Notes under the pieces: generated by a model
Told to the model about the DNA's origin: nothing
The model's input: only the letters and a program-made list of their open reading frames with translations
The model's database searches: none
Program-made: the position numbers and the translations under genes
NCBI RefSeq assembly: GCF_000719135.1
Contig: NZ_JOEK01000001.1
Location: 186,001 to 250,000 of the forward strand
Source: Streptomyces avicenniae
Lineage (GTDB): Bacteria > Actinomycetota > Actinomycetes > Streptomycetales > Streptomycetaceae
Length of the DNA stretch: 64,000 bases
Direction of reading: 5' to 3'
Shown here: positions 1 to 8,924 of the stretch, in pieces
Position numbering within the stretch: the first letter of the stretch is position 1
Layout of the letters: each line of letters starts with the position of its first letter

Positions 1-296
1 CGGAGTCCCGGCGGTACGTCCCCGGCCGCGCGGGCACGCTCGACTTCACGCCGAGATCCACTCGCCGCACCCCGGCCCCGTGCCCCCCGAGCGCATGAGG
101 CGGACGCCGCCCGGCACGGACGGGCGCGGCGTCCGACCCACGTGTCGCGAAAGGCCGTTCACCCGGCCGTCGCGCCGCCGGCCTCGCCCGCGACCGACCC
201 GGACGACAGCCACCCCCCCTCTCGCCCCCCGATGCCTGCGACAAGGCCGACTAAGCCGTTGCGCACGCAAAGTGGTGAAGTATCTAAGGAGATCCC
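1..296. other. Left-edge non-coding stretch
   Basis: I see no convincing gene here; open frames on both strands are low-complexity Arg/Pro/Gly shadows. The last 30 bases are less GC-rich and carry an AAGGAG ribosome binding site at 286-291 for the ketosynthase gene. Any upstream part of the biosynthetic group lies outside the window. Confidence 0.5.
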
Positions 297-2240
297 GTGA
301 TCAGGTCGGACGTGGACGAACGCGCTGTGGCAGTGGTGGGTATGGCCTGCCGCCTGCCCGGTGCCTCCGGCGCCGAGGAGCTGTGGAGCCTGCTGCGCGA
401 CGGCGTGGACGCCACCACCGAGACACCACCTGAACGCTACGACGCGGGGGCCCTCCACTCCACGGCACGCGCGCCGGGGAAGATGGCGGGACGCCGCGCG
501 GGATACCTGGGGGGCGTCGCCGACTTCGACGCCGGGTTCTTCGGGATGTCGTCCATCGAGGCCGCCGAACTCGACCCGCAGCAGCGGCTGTTGCTCATGA
601 CCACCTGGGAGGCGCTGGAGGACGGCGGCCAGCTCCCCGACCGCCTCGCCGGGACCCGTACCGGCGTCTTCGTCGGCAACGCCCGCGCGGACCACCTCGA
701 ACTCGTCCTGCGCCAGGGCCTGGAGCACGCCACCGCCGCGCAACTCAACAACTTCCGCTCGCTGATGCCCGCCAGGCTCTCCCACGTCTTCGACTTCCGC
801 GGGCCGAGCGTCCTGCTGGACACCGCATGCTCCGCGTCGCTCGTGGCCGTGCACCAGGCGGTGCAGAGCCTGCGCTCCGGGGAATGCCCCCTGGCGCTGG
901 CCGCGGGCGTCAACCTCACGTTCCGCCCCGACGAGGGCGTCATCATGAGCCAGGCGGGGAGCATGGCGGCGGACGGCCGCAGCAAGTTCGGCGACGCGGA
1001 CGCCGACGGCCACGCGCCGAGCGACGCGGTCGGCGTCGTCGTGCTCAAGCGCCTCACCGACGCCCTCGCCGACGGCGACCGCATACGCGCCGTCATACAG
1101 GGCAGCGCGATAGGCAACGACGGCCGCACCAGCGACACCGTCCTCAACCCCTCCCTGGAGGGCCAGCTCTCCGTCCTGCGGTGGGCCTACGAGGACGCGG
1201 GCACGAGCCCCGCCGACGTGGACTACGTCGAGGCCCACGGCTCGGGATCGCCCACCCTCGACCCCCTCGAACTGACGGCGCTCGGCACGGTCCTGGGCGC
1301 CGGTCGCCCGAGCGACCGGCCGCTCCTCGTCGGCTCGGTGAAGACCAACATCGGCCACGCCGAGGCCGCGGGCGGCCTGTCAGGACTGATCAAGACGGTG
1401 CTCTGCCTGGAACACCGCCAGATCCCCGCCAGCCTCCACGTCGGCACGCCCCACCCCGGCGTGCCCTGGAACGAACTGCCCGTGGAGATACCGGACAAGC
1501 TCCACGACCTGCCCGACCTCGGCCGACCCGCCGTCGCCGGGGTCTCCGCGCAGGGCTCCTCCGCCCTCAACGCCCACGTCGTCCTGCGCGAGGCACCCGC
1601 CCCGGCGCCCCCGGCCCTCGAACCAGCCCCCGCCGACACCCGTTACGTGCTGGTGTTCTCCGCGCGTGGACCCGCGGCGCTCAAGGCCCTCGCCCACTCC
1701 TACGCCGACTACCTCGGCCCGGAGGGACAGGGCACGGCCCACCCGCTGCGCGACATCTGCTTCTCGGCCGCGACGCGCCGCCAGCACCACACCCACCGGC
1801 TGGCCGTCGAGGGCGCCGACCACGCCGAGATGGCCGCCGCGCTCACCGCCTTCGCCGAGAGCGGGGCGCTGCCGCTGCCGCCCGCCGCGCGCGGCTTCTA
1901 CGAGGGCAGGGGCCTCGACTGGCCGACGGAGTACGGCGCGCCGGGCCGCTTCGTGCCGCTGCCCCGCTACCCCTGGCAGACCAAGCGCCACTGGCCGGGC
2001 GAACAGCACCACCCGGACGGCGAGTTGGCCGACCGCATGCTGAGGGAGCACGCGCGCACCGGCTACGACGACACCTCGACCCTCGTCGAGATCGGGATCG
2101 ACTCGCTGGCCAGACTGCGGATCCTCGTCGAACTCGCCAGGACCACCGGCGTGGACGCCGACCCCGAGGAGTTCGGGCAGGTGCGCACGGTCGGCGAGCT
2201 GCGCCGCTGGACCGAGGCGCTGGAGGCTCCGGTCCTGTGA
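297..2240 (+). CDS. Ketosynthase-carrier protein with acyltransferase core deleted
   Basis: A 647-residue type I polyketide-synthase-like protein. The ketosynthase domain (about residues 8-420) has the full Cys-His-His set: DTACSAS, VEAHGSGS and KTNIGHAEAAGG. It is followed by the usual KS-to-AT linker (FSARGPAALKALA) and, only about 100 residues later, by the post-AT linker ending in PRYPWQTKRHW; no GHSxG acyltransferase core lies between. The C-terminus is a carrier protein with IGIDSL as phosphopantetheine site. GTG at 297 has AAGGAG five bases upstream. The stop overlaps the start of the next gene (GTGA), so the adenylation enzyme is translationally coupled. I infer that an acyl or aminoacyl group is loaded in trans, possibly by the neighbouring adenylation enzyme; the product is unknown. 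Confidence 0.85.
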   Translation: MIRSDVDERAVAVVGMACRLPGASGAEELWSLLRDGVDATTETPPERYDAGALHSTARAPGKMAGRRAGYLGGVADFDAGFFGMSSIEAAELDPQQRLLLMTTWEALEDGGQLPDRLAGTRTGVFVGNARADHLELVLRQGLEHATAAQLNNFRSLMPARLSHVFDFRGPSVLLDTACSASLVAVHQAVQSLRSGECPLALAAGVNLTFRPDEGVIMSQAGSMAADGRSKFGDADADGHAPSDAVGVVVLKRLTDALADGDRIRAVIQGSAIGNDGRTSDTVLNPSLEGQLSVLRWAYEDAGTSPADVDYVEAHGSGSPTLDPLELTALGTVLGAGRPSDRPLLVGSVKTNIGHAEAAGGLSGLIKTVLCLEHRQIPASLHVGTPHPGVPWNELPVEIPDKLHDLPDLGRPAVAGVSAQGSSALNAHVVLREAPAPAPPALEPAPADTRYVLVFSARGPAALKALAHSYADYLGPEGQGTAHPLRDICFSAATRRQHHTHRLAVEGADHAEMAAALTAFAESGALPLPPAARGFYEGRGLDWPTEYGAPGRFVPLPRYPWQTKRHWPGEQHHPDGELADRMLREHARTGYDDTSTLVEIGIDSLARLRILVELARTTGVDADPEEFGQVRTVGELRRWTEALEAPVL

Positions 2241-3784
2241 ACGCGCCGCAGACCGCGTACGACTGGTTCGCCCGCTCGGCCGCCGCGCACGGCCACGAGG
2301 TCACGGCGCTCGAAGTCGGCGGCGAGGAGCTGTCCTACGGCGCGCTGCGCGAGCTGGCGGAGCGGCTCGCCGCCCGCCTGGTCGCCGCGAACGGCGGGAG
2401 ACCGCCGCGCCGCGTGGGGCTGCTGGCGGGCCGCTCCGTGACCGCGTACGCCGGGTACCTCGCCGCGCTGCGCGCCGGCGCCGCCGTCGTGCCGCTGAAC
2501 CCCGAGAGCCCGCCCGCGCGTTCGGCCGCCGTCGTCGCGTCCGCCGGGCTCGACCTCGTCCTGGCCGACGCGCACGCAGCCGCGGACGCCGAGGCGGATC
2601 TCGGCGCGCCGGTGCTCGTGGTCGGCGCCGAGGAGCGCGCGGCGCTGGCCCGTGACCCGGCCCCCGACCTGCCGCCGACGCCGACCGGCCCCGACGACCT
2701 CGCGTACCTCCTGTTCACCTCCGGCTCGACCGGCGCCCCCAAGGGCGTGCCGATCAGCCACCGCAACCTGTCCGCCTACCTCGGCCTGATGACCACCCGG
2801 TACGGCGTCGGGCCCGGCAGCCGCATGTCGCAGAACTTCGAGCTGACGTTCGACGGTTCGGTGCACGACCTGTTCGTCGCCTGGGCAGGTGGCGGCACCC
2901 TCGTGGTGCCGACGCGCGGCCAACTGCTCTCCCCCGTACGCACGGTGAACAAGCTGGGGCTGACGCACTGGTTCTCCGTGCCGTCGCTGATCTCGTTCGC
3001 CTCCCGGCTCGGCACGCTCCGCCCCGGCAGCATGCCGACGCTGCGCTGGAGCGTCTTCGGCGGCGAGCCGCTGACGCTCGCCGCCGCGCGGGAGTGGCGG
3101 TCGGCCGCCCCGGGGAGCCGGATCGAGGTCCTCTACGGCCCGACGGAACTCACCATCTCCTGCACGGGGCACCTGCTCCCCGACGACCCGGACGCCTGGC
3201 CCACGACCCCCAACGGCACGGCGCCGATCGGCGAGGGGCATCCGGGGCTCGACCTCCTCCTGCGGGGGGACGACGGCGCGCCGGGCGACGTCGGCGAGCT
3301 CTGCGTCCGCGGCCCCCAGCGCTTCCCCGGCTACCTCGACCCCGCCAACGACGCGGGCCGCTTCCTCACCCCGGACGGACGCCGCGTGGCGGACGGCCGG
3401 GTGACCGACCGGCACTGGTACAGGACGGGCGACCGGGTCGCGGTGCTCGACGGCGTCCTGGTGCACCTCGGGCGGACCGACCACCAGGTGAAGCTGCGCG
3501 GCCACCGCGTCGAACTCGGCGAGATCGAGGTCGTGTTGCGGCAACAGCCCGGCGTGCGCGAGGCGATCGTCGTGCCGGTGGCGACCGCGGACGGCGAGGT
3601 GGAGGTCGAGGCGGCCGTCACCGGCCCGGGCTGCGACCCCGACGTGCTCTACGCGGCCCTGGCCGCGCGGCTGCCGCCGTACATGCGACCGCGCCGCATC
3701 ACCGTCCTCGACCAGCTGCCGCTCAACGGCAACGGCAAGATCGACCGCTCGGCAGTCCTCGCGCACCTCGGACAGGCCCGCTGA
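2237..3784 (+). CDS. Stand-alone adenylation enzyme (NRPS A domain type)
   Basis: A 515-residue ANL-superfamily enzyme expected to adenylate an amino or aryl acid and transfer it to a carrier protein thiol. Core motifs appear in order: A3 LLFTSGSTGAPKGVPISH, A4 around FDGSVHDLF, A5 YGPTE, A7 YRTGD, A8 LRGHRVELGEIE and A10 NGNGKID with the catalytic lysine. It has no condensation or carrier domain of its own. The Asp in FDGSVH sits where amino-acid-activating domains bind the alpha-amine, so an amino acid is likelier than an aryl acid, but I cannot assign the substrate. GTG at 2237 overlaps the preceding stop by four bases, which makes the carrier domain of that protein the obvious partner. 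Confidence 0.88.
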   Translation: MNAPQTAYDWFARSAAAHGHEVTALEVGGEELSYGALRELAERLAARLVAANGGRPPRRVGLLAGRSVTAYAGYLAALRAGAAVVPLNPESPPARSAAVVASAGLDLVLADAHAAADAEADLGAPVLVVGAEERAALARDPAPDLPPTPTGPDDLAYLLFTSGSTGAPKGVPISHRNLSAYLGLMTTRYGVGPGSRMSQNFELTFDGSVHDLFVAWAGGGTLVVPTRGQLLSPVRTVNKLGLTHWFSVPSLISFASRLGTLRPGSMPTLRWSVFGGEPLTLAAAREWRSAAPGSRIEVLYGPTELTISCTGHLLPDDPDAWPTTPNGTAPIGEGHPGLDLLLRGDDGAPGDVGELCVRGPQRFPGYLDPANDAGRFLTPDGRRVADGRVTDRHWYRTGDRVAVLDGVLVHLGRTDHQVKLRGHRVELGEIEVVLRQQPGVREAIVVPVATADGEVEVEAAVTGPGCDPDVLYAALAARLPPYMRPRRITVLDQLPLNGNGKIDRSAVLAHLGQAR

Positions 3785-3858
3785 TCCAGGCGGGCCGACT
3801 CCTCACGGCACCAACCCCTCCGACACCTTCCCCGACGCCCGTTGTGAGGCCATTGCCC

Positions 3859-5043
3859 ATGTTCGACGCCATAGTGATCGGCGCACGGTGCGCGGGAGCT
3901 CCCACCGCCATGCTTCTCGCCCGCGCGGGATACCGGGTGCTCCTCCTCGACAAGGCCCAGCCGGGCACCGACACGCTCTCGACCCATCTCGTCCATCAGC
4001 CGGGCGTCGCGGCCCTCGCCCGCTGGGGGGTGCTGGAGCAGGTGCGCGCCTCCGGGTGCCCGCCGCTGGAGCGCGTCTCGTACGAGATCGCCGACATCAG
4101 GCTCGAAGGCTGCGGGCGCGGCGTGGAGGGCCAGCGCTCCGGGATCGCGCCGCGGCGTCAGGTGCTGGACGCGATCCTCGCGGACGCGGCCGTGGCGTCA
4201 GGCGTCGAGCTGCGCGACCGGTGCACCGTGACCGGCCTGCTGCGGGACGACGACGGGCGCGTCGTCGGCGTGGAGGGCACGCACCGGCGCCGCGCCTTCA
4301 CCGAACGGGCACACCTGGTGATCGGCGCGGACGGCATGCGGTCCACGGTGGCCCGGCTGGCGCAGGCGGCGTACAGCGTCGCCGACCCGCGCCTGACGTG
4401 CGCCTACTACACGTACTGGGCGGACGTCCCGGCCGGTCTCGAACTGTACGAGGGCCCGGGGAGCTGGACGGCCGCGGTGCCGACCAACGACGGGCTGACG
4501 CTCGTCCTGACCTACTTCCCGCAGTCCCGCTTCGAGGAGGTGCGCGCGGGGGCGTCCGAGGCGTACCTGCGGCAGGTCGAGGCCACCGCCCCCGCGCTGT
4601 ACGAGCGCCTGCGCGGCAAGGAGCCCGCCGAACGCCTGCGGGGCACCGGCGACCAGCAGAACTACTTCCGGAAGGCGGCGGGACCCGGCTGGGCCCTGGT
4701 CGGCGACGCCGGGCACCACAAGGACTCGATCACGGCGCGCGGCATCAGCGACGCCTTCCTCCAGGCGGAGGCCCTGGTCCGGCTGCTCGACGGCCGTCTC
4801 GGCGCGGGACCCGAGCGGCTGGACGCGGCGCTCGCGGACTTCGCTGACGAGCGGGACAGGGCGCTCATGCCGGGGTACGAGTCCACGCTGGCCGTCGCGC
4901 GCCTGGCGCCGCACGAGCAGCGCCTGTCCCTGCTGAGGGCCGTGCAGACCGACGCGGAACTCACCTCGATCTACTTCGACATGGTCGCCGGGATCGGGAC
5001 GGCGAGCGCGCTCTACACGCCCAAGCTGCTCTCGCTGCTGTGA
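3859..5043 (+). CDS. FAD-dependent oxidoreductase/monooxygenase
   Basis: A 394-residue flavoprotein of the geranylgeranyl-reductase/PHBH-like group. The N-terminus is a Rossmann motif of form GARCAGAPTA followed by LLLDK; the second FAD motif is LVIGADGMRSTVA, and a GD motif (WALVGDAGHHKDSITARGISDA) follows near residue 275. It lies 74 bases after the adenylation gene on the same strand. I infer that it oxidises or halogenates the carrier-bound product, but no halogenase WxWxIP motif is visible. An alternative in-frame GTG sits at 3844; ATG 3859 was preferred because GTGAGG upstream can serve as its ribosome binding site. Confidence 0.8.
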   Translation: MFDAIVIGARCAGAPTAMLLARAGYRVLLLDKAQPGTDTLSTHLVHQPGVAALARWGVLEQVRASGCPPLERVSYEIADIRLEGCGRGVEGQRSGIAPRRQVLDAILADAAVASGVELRDRCTVTGLLRDDDGRVVGVEGTHRRRAFTERAHLVIGADGMRSTVARLAQAAYSVADPRLTCAYYTYWADVPAGLELYEGPGSWTAAVPTNDGLTLVLTYFPQSRFEEVRAGASEAYLRQVEATAPALYERLRGKEPAERLRGTGDQQNYFRKAAGPGWALVGDAGHHKDSITARGISDAFLQAEALVRLLDGRLGAGPERLDAALADFADERDRALMPGYESTLAVARLAPHEQRLSLLRAVQTDAELTSIYFDMVAGIGTASALYTPKLLSLL

Positions 5044-5144
5044 CGTTCCGGCAGGTGGGCGGCGGGTCGGGCGCGTGCGCGGGCCCGTGGCGGAGCCATG
5101 CGCACAACCCGTTTGCTGCAAAGCTCAGTTGGCACAAGCGTTCG

Positions 5145-5173
5145 CTGACGCCCCTCTATGATCCTGCTACAGT
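5145..5173 (+). promoter_or_regulatory. Candidate promoter of the conservon
   Basis: CTGACG at 5145-5150 and TACAGT at 5168-5173 are separated by 17 bases and match a Streptomyces sigma-70-type promoter reasonably well. They lie about 60 bases upstream of the first conservon gene. Sequence match only. Confidence 0.35.
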
Positions 5174-5234
5174 CACACTTAGCCCAGACTCCGATGGCGT
5201 TGCGTCACGTCGCCGTACCGGAGGAGAGGGGCAG

Positions 5235-7505
5235 ATGTTGCCCCCACTGAACCCAGCGCTCCCCTGCCGTACGAGGAATCAGATGCCAGGCAACCGCGAC
5301 CGGCGGACACCTCATCGGTCTCGACCGCGTAGATCGCAGCGATTCCCTTATCTCCTGCCCCTGGCGGTCCCCGCGCTCTGTCTGTGCGGACTGTGGGGGT
5401 ACACGGCGACGGAATCCGCCACCGGTCGGACCCCGCAGCACGCCGAGGCACCCGGCACGGCATCCGTCGCCACAGCGGCGCGCGATGTCCTGCCCGCACC
5501 CCGGACCGACGGTCAGACGCCGTACGCCGACCCGGCCGGTACGGCCGCCGCGTACGCCGGGACCACCACGGGCGGCGCGTCCTTCGGCGTCGCCGCCCTC
5601 ACCACGACCGCCTTCCCCGCCACGGCCGCACCCGGCGCCGACCCCCTCGCCTCCCTGACCGACGACGCCGCCGGTTACGGCGACGAGGCCCTCCTGCTCG
5701 GCGTCGCCGGTGCGCTCGCCGCCGCCGCCTTCGGCACGCTGCGCGCCGTGCGCCGCCGCCGCGTGGCGCTGGAGAAGCTCCAGGCGAAGCTGGAGGAGCA
5801 GCGCGCCGAGATCGAGGCGCAGCGCTCGGCACTGGAGCGGCAGGCCGCCACCCTCGGGCGCGTCGCCGAACTGCGCTCGCAGGCCGACGAGATGTCCGAC
5901 ATCCATCTGCCGCAGCTCCTCGCCCGCATCCAGCGCGGCGAGCGGCTCGGCCCGGTGCCGCCGCCGCCCAACGGGCGCCGCCCGGCCGACGAGGTCGAGC
6001 GGCTCTCGGCGGCCATCGACAACCTGGGCCGCGTCGCCGCCGGTTCCCTGGTCAAGCAGTCCCAGGGGCGTGAGGGCACCGAGAAGGTCTTCGCGCAGCT
6101 CACCCGCCGCACGCAGACCCTGATCGGCCGGCTGATCTCGCTGCTCGACGAACTGGAGCGCAAGCACGAGGACTCGGACCTCCTGAAGGACCTCTTCCAG
6201 ATCGACCACCTCGCGACCCGCCTGCGGCGGCACGCGGAGAACCTGGTCATCCTGAGCGGTCCCCCGTCCAACCCCCGCATCACGGCGCCCGTCTCGATCG
6301 TGGACGTCATGCGCAGCGCGGTCGCCGAGACGGAGAAGTACACCCGCGTCAAGGTGAAGAACGTCCCGGCGGAGTGGCATCTCGGCCTCGCCGGACGCGC
6401 CGTCGCCGACATCACCCACCTCCTCGCCGAACTGATCGAGAACGCCACGAGCTTCGCCCCGCCGGACACCTACGTGTCCGTCAGCGCGACGAAGACGCTC
6501 CACGGCCTGCTCGTGCACGTCGAGGACCACGGCCTCGGCATGCCGGAGGAGGCGCTCGACCGCGCCAACGAGCTGTTCGCGCACCCGCCCGAGCTGAACG
6601 TCGCGGCGCTGAGCAAGGACCCGCGCCTCGGCCACTTCGTCGTCGCGCGGCTCGCCCAGCGGCACAAGGTGTCCGTCGAGCTGCGGCGTTCCGTCTACGG
6701 GACGCTGGCGATCGTGCTGCTGCCCACCGAGCTGCTGGAAGAGGTCGGCTCCCCCGTCCTCAACGCGCTGCGGGCGTCGGCCGCCATGGGCGGCGCGGTC
6801 GCCCCCGACGCGGCCCTCGCCGCCGCGCCCGGCGCGGTCACCGCGGACGTCACGTCCGACGTCACGCCGCCGGTCGGCACGGACGGCGCGGTCGGCACCG
6901 GCGACCGCGAGGCCCCGGTGCCCGTCCTGGCCGAGGCCCACCCCATCACCCACACGCATGTCGCGGACGACAGCGGCTTCCCCGACTACGGGGGCGCGGG
7001 ACTGCTGCCCCCGGCGGCCGACCACGCCTCCGCCGCGCCGTCGGCACCGGCCGGGTGGGCGCCGTCCCCCGAGCACGCCGCGGCCCGGGAGCACGGCGGC
7101 CCCGTGGCGCGGGCGGTCGCGGAGTACCCGGTGGCGGCGGAGTACCCGGTCGCCGGCGCCCCCGCCCCGGTACGCCAGGCGCAGCCAGCGGAACCCGCCC
7201 ACCCCGCGCACGCCCGAGCGACGGCCGGGGGGAACGTGCCCGCCGATGATGCCAACCGCCCGCTGACCACCCCTTCGAAACTGCCCCAGCGGGCCAGGGG
7301 AGCGAGCCTCGCCAGACAACTGCGCATGGAAGCAGGACAGGCGGAGGGCGAGGCGGCCGGAGACGGCGCCCTCGCCTCCCCGGCCGTGTCGGCCCGCGCG
7401 TTCAGCGCCATCCAGCAAGGTCTGCAACGTGCCAGGACGCACCAGGCCGACGAGCCGGACACGGACCGACGGCCGCCGGATTCCAGGGGCCCTGGTGGCA
7501 ATTAA
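5235..7505 (+). CDS. cvnA: Conservon sensor-like histidine kinase CvnA
   Basis: First gene of a conservon, the four-gene Streptomyces module thought to form a membrane-associated, G-protein-like signalling complex. The protein (about 756 residues) has a basic N-terminus, a membrane segment near PLAVPALCLCGLWGY, an extracytoplasmic Ala/Thr-rich stretch, a second membrane segment (LLLGVAGALAAAAFGTL), a coiled coil (LEKLQAKLEEQRAEIEAQRS), and an ATPase domain with N box LIENAT and G1 box EDHGLGM. The tail of about 250 residues is Pro/Ala-rich. The dimerisation region carries IDHLATRLRRH but the kinase is atypical. ATG 5235 has a strong AGGAG eight bases upstream; ATG 5283, with GAGGA upstream, is a reasonable alternative. 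Confidence 0.85.
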   Translation: MLPPLNPALPCRTRNQMPGNRDRRTPHRSRPRRSQRFPYLLPLAVPALCLCGLWGYTATESATGRTPQHAEAPGTASVATAARDVLPAPRTDGQTPYADPAGTAAAYAGTTTGGASFGVAALTTTAFPATAAPGADPLASLTDDAAGYGDEALLLGVAGALAAAAFGTLRAVRRRRVALEKLQAKLEEQRAEIEAQRSALERQAATLGRVAELRSQADEMSDIHLPQLLARIQRGERLGPVPPPPNGRRPADEVERLSAAIDNLGRVAAGSLVKQSQGREGTEKVFAQLTRRTQTLIGRLISLLDELERKHEDSDLLKDLFQIDHLATRLRRHAENLVILSGPPSNPRITAPVSIVDVMRSAVAETEKYTRVKVKNVPAEWHLGLAGRAVADITHLLAELIENATSFAPPDTYVSVSATKTLHGLLVHVEDHGLGMPEEALDRANELFAHPPELNVAALSKDPRLGHFVVARLAQRHKVSVELRRSVYGTLAIVLLPTELLEEVGSPVLNALRASAAMGGAVAPDAALAAAPGAVTADVTSDVTPPVGTDGAVGTGDREAPVPVLAEAHPITHTHVADDSGFPDYGGAGLLPPAADHASAAPSAPAGWAPSPEHAAAREHGGPVARAVAEYPVAAEYPVAGAPAPVRQAQPAEPAHPAHARATAGGNVPADDANRPLTTPSKLPQRARGASLARQLRMEAGQAEGEAAGDGALASPAVSARAFSAIQQGLQRARTHQADEPDTDRRPPDSRGPGGN

Positions 7506-7522
7506 CCGTGAGGGAACACGCA

Positions 7523-7954
7523 ATGACTGAGCAGGTACATTCCGGTCCTCAACTGGACTGGCTCCTCGACGACCTGGTGAGCCGCATCCCCGACATCCGC
7601 TGTGCCATCGTGCTGTCGGGGGACGGCCTCCTCATCGGCAAGTCCCGTGACCTGCGCCGGGACGACGCCGAGCACCTGTCGGCCGTCGGCTCCGGCATGC
7701 ACAGCCTCGCCCGCGGCGCCGCCCGGCACTTCCAGGGCGGCGAGGTCCAGCAGACGGTCATCCAGATGGAGAAGGCCTACCTGTTCGTCACGGCCGCCGG
7801 GCGCGGCGCGCGGCTGGCCGCCATCGCGACGGAGGAGGTCGATGTGGGGATGATGGCGTTCGAGATGGCCACGATCGTCAAGCAGGTGGGCCAGTACATG
7901 AGCGCCGCACCCAGGACGCAGGCACCGTCCGGCAGCCGGGCCCAGGGTTCCTGA
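7523..7954 (+). CDS. cvnB: Roadblock/LC7 protein CvnB
   Basis: A 143-residue roadblock/LC7-fold protein, the second conservon member. The family signature is visible: LDWLLDDLVSRIPDIRCAIV, LSGDGLLIGKS and a C-terminal helix. Such proteins are thought to modulate the partner GTPase and bridge it to the sensor. ATG 7523 is preferred to an upstream in-frame GTG at 7508 because GAGGGA lies at a suitable distance before the ATG. It is 17 bases after cvnA in the same operon. Confidence 0.92.
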   Translation: MTEQVHSGPQLDWLLDDLVSRIPDIRCAIVLSGDGLLIGKSRDLRRDDAEHLSAVGSGMHSLARGAARHFQGGEVQQTVIQMEKAYLFVTAAGRGARLAAIATEEVDVGMMAFEMATIVKQVGQYMSAAPRTQAPSGSRAQGS

Positions 7955-7960
7955 TCCGCG

Positions 7961-8311
7961 ATGGAGACCGGGCGTCACTTAAGACCGTACGCCATCACGG
8001 GCGGGCGCACCCGTCACAGCCGTCACACCTTCGCCCTGATCTCGCTGATCGTCGCGCGCTCCGAGCACAGGACGGAGGACGGCCATCTCGAACCCGAGGC
8101 ACAGCAGATCCTCGAACTGTGCCGCGCCCGTGCCGTGGCGATCGCCGAGATCGCCGCGCAGCTCGACCTGCCGGTGAGCGTGGTGAAGGTCCTGTGCGGT
8201 GATCTGCTCAACGATTCCCTCATCCTGGTCCAGGCGCCGCCGGGGCCAGAGGACCAGCCCGACCTTGAACTCATCGAAAGAGTGATACGTGGCCTCCGTA
8301 GTCGGCTCTGA
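7961..8311 (+). CDS. cvnC: DUF742 protein CvnC
   Basis: A 116-residue DUF742 protein, the third conservon member. It shows the typical RPYAITGGRT start motif and a winged-helix-like C-terminal part (IAEIAAQLDLPVSVVKVL). It may act as an adaptor between the sensor-like kinase and the GTPase; that role is family knowledge, not proven here. It lies six bases after cvnB and its 3' end overlaps the start of cvnD by 23 bases. Confidence 0.92.
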   Translation: METGRHLRPYAITGGRTRHSRHTFALISLIVARSEHRTEDGHLEPEAQQILELCRARAVAIAEIAAQLDLPVSVVKVLCGDLLNDSLILVQAPPGPEDQPDLELIERVIRGLRSRL

Positions 8312-8888
8312 GCCGGTCATGCCGGTCGCCCTGAAGATCGTCATCGCGGGGGGCTTCGGTGTGGGCAAGACGACCCTCGTGAACTGCGTCAGCGAGATCC
8401 CGCCGTTGCAGACGGAGGAGAGCATGACCGCCCGCAGCCTCGGGGTGGACGACCTCACGGGCATCGAGGGCAAGACCTCCACCACCGTCGCGATGGACTT
8501 CGGGCGCATCACCATCGCGCCCGAGCTGGTCCTCTACCTGTTCGGCACGCCGGGCCAGGACCGGTTCTGGTTCATGTGGGACGACCTGGCGACCGGCGCG
8601 CTCGCGGCGGTCGTCCTGGCCGACACCCGCCGCCTGGAGACGTCCTTCGCCTCGATCGACTTCTTCGAGTCGCGGGACGTGCCGTTCGCGGTGGCGGTCA
8701 ACTGCTTCGACGGGCACCGCGACTGCACGAGCGAACAGGTCCGCACGGCGCTCGACCTCGACCCGACGACGCCGGTCGTCCTGTGCGACGTGCGCCAGCG
8801 CGCGTCGAGCAAGGAGGTGCTGCTCGCGGCGCTTGAGGTGGCCCGCGTCCAGGCCGCCCACCGGATGGCCGCGCCGAGCAGCCGCTGA
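8289..8888 (+). CDS. cvnD: Conservon GTP-binding protein CvnD
   Basis: A 199-residue small GTPase-like protein that closes the conservon. The P-loop is GGFGVGKTTL, the switch II region reads GTPGQDRFW, and the usual NKxD base-recognition motif is replaced by NCFDG, as is common in this family. Nucleotide state is thought to couple sensing to output. GTG 8289 lies inside cvnC; an ATG at 8319 would give a protein ten residues shorter. No cytochrome P450 gene follows, unlike some other conservons. Confidence 0.9.
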   Translation: MASVVGSEPVMPVALKIVIAGGFGVGKTTLVNCVSEIPPLQTEESMTARSLGVDDLTGIEGKTSTTVAMDFGRITIAPELVLYLFGTPGQDRFWFMWDDLATGALAAVVLADTRRLETSFASIDFFESRDVPFAVAVNCFDGHRDCTSEQVRTALDLDPTTPVVLCDVRQRASSKEVLLAALEVARVQAAHRMAAPSSR

Positions 8889-8924
8889 CCCCGCCTCGGG
8901 TCACGCCACGTCGCCCCGGAGGGG

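Noticed and set aside
159..1358. Long minus-strand frame opposite the ketosynthase gene
   Set aside because: Shadow of a high-GC gene; composition is Arg/Gly/Val-rich with no motif.
5235..8888. Possible ordinary two-component system
   Set aside because: The roadblock, DUF742 and GTPase genes directly after the kinase make it a conservon rather than a kinase/response-regulator pair.
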